Under the pieces are notes generated by a model, which was not told where the DNA came from, did not search any database, and saw only the letters and a list, made by a program, of their open reading frames with translations. Shown here in pieces: positions 60,658 through 64,000 of a stretch of DNA of 64,000 bases (its first letter is position 1; each line of letters opens with the position of its first letter). Origin of the DNA: Mermis nigrescens (taxonomy: Eukaryota > Nematoda > Enoplea > Mermithida > Mermithidae); contig JAVLUZ010000154.1 of NCBI GenBank assembly GCA_036768485.1, positions 511,308-575,307 on the forward strand, in the 5' to 3' direction. Made by a program: the position numbers and the translations under genes.

Positions 60658-63537
60658 CAGCATGCAACATTGAAAAATTCGAATAAACGATCTTCTTTAT
60701 CATTTATACAGACTAGGGTCTTTGGGACTGTAAGCACAACCTTGTCCAATCTCCAAAAAACAACTTGAAGCCTATAATTAATTGGTGTTCTATTGTAATT
60801 TTTCAGTTTTCTCTCTGTTTTTCGTTCTTTTTGCGCCCAAAATTTTGGATTCTCGAGTGTCTTTTGGCCTTGAATTCAGGCTTTATTATTGTCGCAAAAC
60901 GCATCAGTTGAATCTACCGTTTCTCCCATGAGGTGAAATATCAAGAATTCGAAAATTCTGAGCAAATGGGGTCGTTCATCATATTATTTTAATTAGCTTA
61001 GTCGAAGAAATTTGAATAATTTCAGCAAGTTTTAAAATCGCAATGCACGGTATAGATAACAGCTCTGAATTGATTGGGGTCCGACAATTTATTATTCAGG
61101 GAACGAAGGTCGATAAATCGTTAACTTGAGCTGAAAACTCTCTTTTTTGCTTTCGCCATCAAGCTCAGGCCATGCAAAAAACGAAAATTCAGAATAAACA
61201 TCACACTTTAGTTGCGTAAATCCCTAAATTTCACGAAACACACATAATTGAAAAACGATAATCACATTCGAGAATAAAGTACAAATAATACGAATGAACT
61301 GGGCCGTAAAAGCAACAAAGATAATATACAAGGCATGGCAAACGCATGGCAGACGATGATGAGTCACCGAACCGATGAGATAAGACGAAATTTTGATGAC
61401 GTCATTAATTCCGAGAAGAAGCGGGTTAGACATAAAAAGCTTAACTTCTTGTTATTTTTCAATTTGACAGCCGAGAACGACGTAATATTGAAAACGAAGA
61501 TACAGAAGGGCAAAGCTGAAGCGTTTAAAAATTCATTTTACGTTGAAGCTGGCTGCTTTTGGACCGTTATAGCGTGAAGAAAAGGCACCAGAGGCTACAC
61601 AAATAAAAAAGTTAACTTTATCTGGTCATTTCAATTCTTCATTAATTTCGAGAAATGACGAAATAGAATAAGTTTACTTATTTATTCTTAATTGACGGTC
61701 GAATAGTGTTCCGGAACTTTTGGACGACTTAATATTTACAAGAAGATAAGAATGGCAAAGTTGTTGAAATTGATCACTTTTGGCAATTAGCGGAACAAAC
61801 GACACCAGAAACTACACGAATAAAAAGCCAACTTTACTTACCCTTTTCTCTTAAAAATCAATTATTCGAATGTTATCTTAGCATCAGCTGTCGAATTTGA
61901 TGCGCTGACTGGCAGGCCACGCCTAGATTTCTAGATTTTCGGAATTGATGACGTTTTAGTACAGCACAAATAATGCTGTGGGTCAGCACCTTAGGCGGGC
62001 GGCACCAGAGTTCTAGGGGCGCAAGATTTTTTCAAAGGTAAAAAATGGCCTTAAAAATGGTAGTATGGCGTAAAAAATCAGTTTTCAACGTTTCTCATTG
62101 AGCACTATACATTGACATCAAAAAATTGCGAAAAAACAAAAAAAATTATTTTGAAAATTGAATCCTGAAAAGGGGATATTTTGATTCCTGGGGGGGTTAT
62201 TTTGGTTTCTCGGAGGGGGTGCAAACCCCCCCAGCCATGCCCAGGTTCTCGTCATTTGATTTTGGAATTCACGAGATCCCGGTTGAGCGAAAACTCAAAC
62301 TTGACGGGTTACAGCGGATGCGCACGTGAACGGAACAATCTGTCTAACTTGGGCAGCATTTCAGTTACACGTAGAGCGAGTGCCGAAATGAAATTTTTCC
62401 ATTTAAATCAGGTTCTACAAAATTCCCCTACCTAGGATTCTTCTAGTTATAACTTATAAGTCGTGCTTAGAAACGAGCAATTTCTGAATTTTTTCAACGC
62501 TCTTGCTTTCTAGAACGGTACGAAAGAAAAACCTTAAAAAGTTTAACATATCTGAAATCACGCACACCTAAATTGGACGTCGAGCCAGAATTTTAGAAAA
62601 AATTCCAGATATCGACGTTTTTCCCCCAAAATCAAGCAGTTCTAAATTTAAGCCGAATCGCACACGTATGTGTACGTACGTAGCAAAAATTACCGCGCTA
62701 AATCTGATGGCACCTACAGTTATTATCAATAAGCAAAAGCGGCTGCATCTGGCACGTTTCTCGTTTCTTATTTATGAGAAACAAAAACTTATCTCTTTAA
62801 TCAATAATTCAAGCCCAAATTATAAGAAGCATATCAGCTAAAAGGGCGGTCAAATAATATATTACGCTGACAAACATACATGATGGTCATAGCGCACGTG
62901 TTGAAATTATTTGATTAATACGTGGATTTGCGTTTATGCATATTTGTCTGTGATCTTACTCATGCTTCCCCGTCTGCTTTATAACGAAGACAAGTAACAC
63001 GCTAATTCGGTCTGAAACTTGGATCGATTCTGTCATCAATTAAGCCATGTTCTAAGAGAAGCAGGCCTATCTAAAATACGAGTATGCCCGTCCACATGAT
63101 TTGGACAAAGGAGCCGTAAATATCAACTATGGGAATTTGTGAGAGTCAGCCCCCTGAAAATTTTTTAAAATCGGCTTTTTTGGGTTTTAAAACATATGGT
63201 ACGTTAGAAAAATCTGTTTTTTTACGTTTCAAACGATGTTTGTTCTTTTAAGGACATACATGTTGAACAAAAAATTCAGAGAAAAAATCGAGTTAATTAG
63301 ACAACATTAGTCAAAAATGAGTGTATGGCGCAAAACGTCGAAAATTTGTTTTTTCGAGCAAAATTAGCGTAAGACAGCAAATCCTTACGATTTTTTTTTG
63401 AAAAATCAACAATTCTGCGGAATCGAGGCCATTTTTGGGAGTCAGCTGCCATTCTGGCGGATCCAATATCCCAAAGGCCCCCTCCTCCAGAACGCATTTG
63501 GTGTCAGCACACATCTGGTGTCAGCATCACTACCTTG
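60650..63537. other. Region upstream of ferritin, promoter not resolved
   Basis: 61400-61850 has diverged direct repeats around CACCAGA.RCTACAC.AATAAAAAG (61585 and 61803). 61988-62248 is a family A copy (GGCGGGCGGCACC...ATGCCCAGGTT). 63140-63420 is a family B-like fragment. No 5'UTR exon, TATA box or iron-responsive element was identified with confidence. Confidence 0.45.
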
Positions 63538-63780
63538 GCGTGGGGGTTCGGGGGTATGCACCCCCGAGAAACCAAAATACCCCGCAAAAACCGAAATATC
63601 CCCCTAAATTTAATTTTTGAAACTTTTTTTGTTTTTTTCGCACTTTTTCGATGCCAATGGATAGTGCTCGATAACAAATGTTGAAAAATGGTGTTTTTCG
63701 CCATACCACCATTTTCAAGGCCATTTTTAATCTTTGAAAAATCTTGCGTCCCTCCAGAATTTTGGTGCCGCCCGCCTATG
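63538..63780 (+). mobile_element. hAT-type MITE family A
   Basis: CACTACCTTGGCG...GCCCGCCTATG, flanked by GTCAGCAT at 63530-63537 and 63781-63788 (8 of 8). Confidence 0.93.
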
Positions 63781-64000
63781 GTCAGCATGCGTCTAATCGG
63801 ATCTGGCAAATTTTAGGTTACTCAACATTTTCGAATAAGCAGGCAGGGGTCCACTCATAAAAGCGCAGACTAGCAAACGATGAATGTGTTTTTAGTGACG
63901 AATCTACAATTTTTGTGTGCAGGCGGTATCCCAAATTTTTACAACACGGTCAAGAAGGTATGCAAATTTCATTTTTTCTGCAAAATTCAACATTTTTTGT

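Noticed and set aside
60619..60660. Iron-responsive element in the ferritin leader
   Set aside because: No CAGTGN loop with a flanking stem in the 31-nt leader on the gene strand.
63923..63957. Plus-strand micro-exon (acceptor GTGTGCAG, donor GTATGC, frame GIPNFYNTVKK)
   Set aside because: Plausible splice signals, but only 35 nt, at the window edge, with no partner exon.

Overview
The window is AT-rich animal nuclear DNA. It holds spliced protein-coding genes with multi-kilobase introns, all on the minus strand, in a sea of short non-autonomous DNA transposons. There is no sign of bacterial, plastid or mitochondrial sequence. The host genes are clearly metazoan, but I cannot name the species. 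If the trans-splicing reading below is right, lineages with spliced leaders (cnidarians, flatworms, rotifers, tunicates, some crustaceans) become candidates.

Host genes. Four genes lie head to tail on the minus strand and were assembled here by hand from exons with consistent splice phases. In transcription order from the right they are: a complete 172-residue ferritin heavy chain (60618 to 55947, 3 coding exons); a PNPLA4-like patatin-family lipase (53418 to 39481, 6 coding exons, one suspicious extra base in the last); a small protein that is essentially a lone poly(A)-binding-protein MLLE domain (37925 to 28923, 3 exons); and an EBAG9/RCAS1-like Golgi membrane protein (26937 to 17518, 4 exons, 225 residues). 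All four have a good 3' splice acceptor only 14-31 nt before the start codon with no visible upstream exon, the layout expected for spliced-leader trans-splicing.

Left part (2.6-15 kb). A decayed non-LTR retrotransposon, read on the minus strand from about 15.0 to 2.66 kb, was entered twice. One insert is a 6.4-kb Polinton/Maverick-like element (6890-13274) with about 300-bp terminal inverted repeats starting AGTAGTACTCC and a 6-bp target duplication AAGGTT/AAGGTC. It carries a Polinton minor-capsid (penton-like) remnant and, 46 bp downstream, a TATA-binding-protein-like gene. That gene was later broken by three hAT MITEs, each with an 8-bp duplication. The other insert is a PIF/Harbinger-like element (3149-5930) with a degenerate Myb/SANT gene. 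A TBP gene in a Polinton is, as far as I know, not a described cargo and is the most novel item here.

Repeat layer. At least five hAT-type MITE families (called A-E here) are defined by terminal inverted repeats and 8-bp target duplications read directly in the sequence. Several sit within 5-60 bp of exon edges. A short palindrome, GGCGCGAAGCGCC, whose core GCGAAGC is a known ultra-stable DNA mini-hairpin, recurs in otherwise unrelated families and in the Polinton termini. Other repeats include a 400-bp near-perfect palindrome, a 430-bp fold-back, several inverted-repeat elements, tandem repeats and two long microsatellites. No transposase, CRISPR array, rRNA or tRNA was recognised.
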